From: Thermoplasmata archaeon | Lineage (GTDB): Archaea; Thermoplasmatota; Thermoplasmata; Thermoplasmatales; Thermoplasmataceae | Length of the DNA: 5,442 nucleotides | Assembly (NCBI GenBank): GCA_021806345.1 | Contig: JAJZXP010000278.1 | Span: 1-5,442 of the forward strand | Reading direction: 5' to 3' | Shown: positions 4,909 to 5,442 of the stretch, one piece after another | Layout of the letters: each line of letters begins with the position of its first letter | Numbering within the stretch: the first letter of the stretch is position 1 | Position numbers and translations under genes: made by a program | The notes under the pieces: generated by a model | The model's input: the letters and a program-made list of their open reading frames with translations, nothing else | Told to the model about the DNA's origin: nothing | Database searches by the model: none

Positions 4909-5442
4909 TGTCCTGGAATATTGCCCTTATAAGGTTGTAGCACATTGCTGTGAAATATGTCTTCAGTCTCACCCTCTGTACCGTCGTCACCATTACATGA
5001 CCAAAGCGGCACATCCTCTTGAAGAATGCATAGGGATGTTCCACCATGGATCTAATACGGGATATACGGATATTCCGGCGGATACTCTTCAAAGGCAATG
5101 AATGTCCCCTTACGGATCGATCCATTGTACCATCGATACCCCTGCATTCAGAGCCGAAATATCCCTTGTCCCGGTAACATATGATTCCGGGAAGACTGAG
5201 ATCGATCTGAGAATCATGCACATTGGCAGTTATAACCGATAATTTTTTTATTATCTTTATCTCATTGACAAGTGTATGTGCCTTGTAGCCAAAGTGCTTC
5301 TCATTATTCTTTGTTGCTGATGCACCATCCCTGGATCTTCGGATATTTGCATCATCTCCTCTATACTTCCCATACTCTCCCTCATCGTCTTCGATGAAAG
5401 ATGCATCCTGCATGGTACCTTTCTTAATACGGATTCTCTTAG
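4898..5442 (-). CDS. IS5-type DDE transposase, C-terminal part (5' end outside window)
   Basis: The frame is open from the right edge, entering as KRIRIKKGT before Met at 5413, so that Met is internal and about 180 codons are visible before the TGA at 4900-4898. Counting from this Met, Q-D-A-S (Asp3) is the first catalytic Asp, N-x2-K-H-F-G-Y-K-A-H is at 37-46, T-A-N-V-H-D-S at 62-68, and Y-R-D-K-G-Y-F-G at 80-87 holds the second Asp (Asp82). R-S-M-V-E-H-P-Y-A-F-F-K (121-132) has the R(3)E(6)K spacing of the IS4/IS5 signature, with catalytic Glu125. The usual Tyr of that signature is Ser118 here. All three catalytic residues are present and no frame break is visible, so this part looks intact. 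It would cut and move its own element. The N-terminal DNA-binding region is not in the window. Confidence 0.9.
   Translation of the reverse strand, partial: KRIRIKKGTMQDASFIEDDEGEYGKYRGDDANIRRSRDGASATKNNEKHFGYKAHTLVNEIKIIKKLSVITANVHDSQIDLSLPGIICYRDKGYFGSECRGIDGTMDRSVRGHSLPLKSIRRNIRISRIRSMVEHPYAFFKRMCRFGHVMVTTVQRVRLKTYFTAMCYNLIRAIFQDRIA

Larger units (their letters stand above)
4880..5442 (-). mobile_element. IS5-type insertion sequence, 3' part (runs off right edge)
   Basis: The element is recognised by its transposase. Its left boundary in the window is not defined, because the partner inverted repeat lies beyond 5442 and cannot be compared. The dyads at 4880-4908 are the nearest structured sequence to the gene end, and 4880 is taken only as a provisional limit. 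Confidence 0.7.

Noticed and set aside
4838..5101. Plus-strand 87-codon stretch
   Set aside because: Opposite the IS5-type transposase, rich in Cys and His in a way typical of antisense reading.
1..5442. CRISPR array, tRNA or rRNA genes
   Set aside because: No regularly spaced repeats and no tRNA-like or rRNA-like conserved sequence seen on either strand by eye.

Overview
The window looks like archaeal chromosome, most likely from an acidophilic Thermoplasmatales-type organism (Thermoplasma, Ferroplasma or Cuniculiplasma relatives). The pointers are moderate AT richness, heavy use of AGA/AGG for Arg and ATA for Ile, A/T-rich TATA-like boxes about 25-35 bases before start codons, and no convincing Shine-Dalgarno sequences (probably leaderless mRNAs). 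The lineage is inferred from style, not proven.

Layout. Positions 1-52 (minus) hold the first 17 codons of an IS200/IS605-type Y1 transposase (TnpA) that runs off the left edge. Its subterminal hairpin lies at 98-119. Right behind it, at 143-994 (minus), is an intact short-chain dehydrogenase closely resembling 2,4-dienoyl-CoA reductases, with a TATA-like box at 1021-1033. Positions 1044-2322 are a complete 1279-bp insertion sequence with 12-bp perfect (about 23-bp imperfect) terminal inverted repeats. It carries a DDE transposase of the IS256/MULE type with a C-x2-H motif. A one-base deletion that falls in the codon of the presumed first catalytic Asp has broken this transposase.

The central part (2420-4561) is the most interesting. 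A 241-aa minus-strand protein with the sequence features of AbiV-family (HEPN-type) abortive-infection proteins faces a plus-strand gene for a roughly 399-aa, acidic, helical, partly coiled-coil protein that I do not recognise. Between them is a short divergent control region with two TATA-like boxes and a perfect 7-3-7 dyad. The unknown gene's reading frame is split by a -1 shift exactly at a run of eight A's. That could be a mutation, a sequence error, phase variation or programmed frameshifting.

Positions 4562-4879 hold only a possible 31-codon ORF and short coding-like scraps. From 4898 to the right edge (minus) is the C-terminal part of an IS5-type DDE transposase, with a hairpin across its stop codon.

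Together, three unrelated insertion sequences surround one metabolic gene and a small candidate defence locus. The SDR probably serves unsaturated fatty acyl-CoA metabolism. The AbiV-like gene and its divergent partner may form a phage-defence unit, which is inference from one family match and from gene arrangement.
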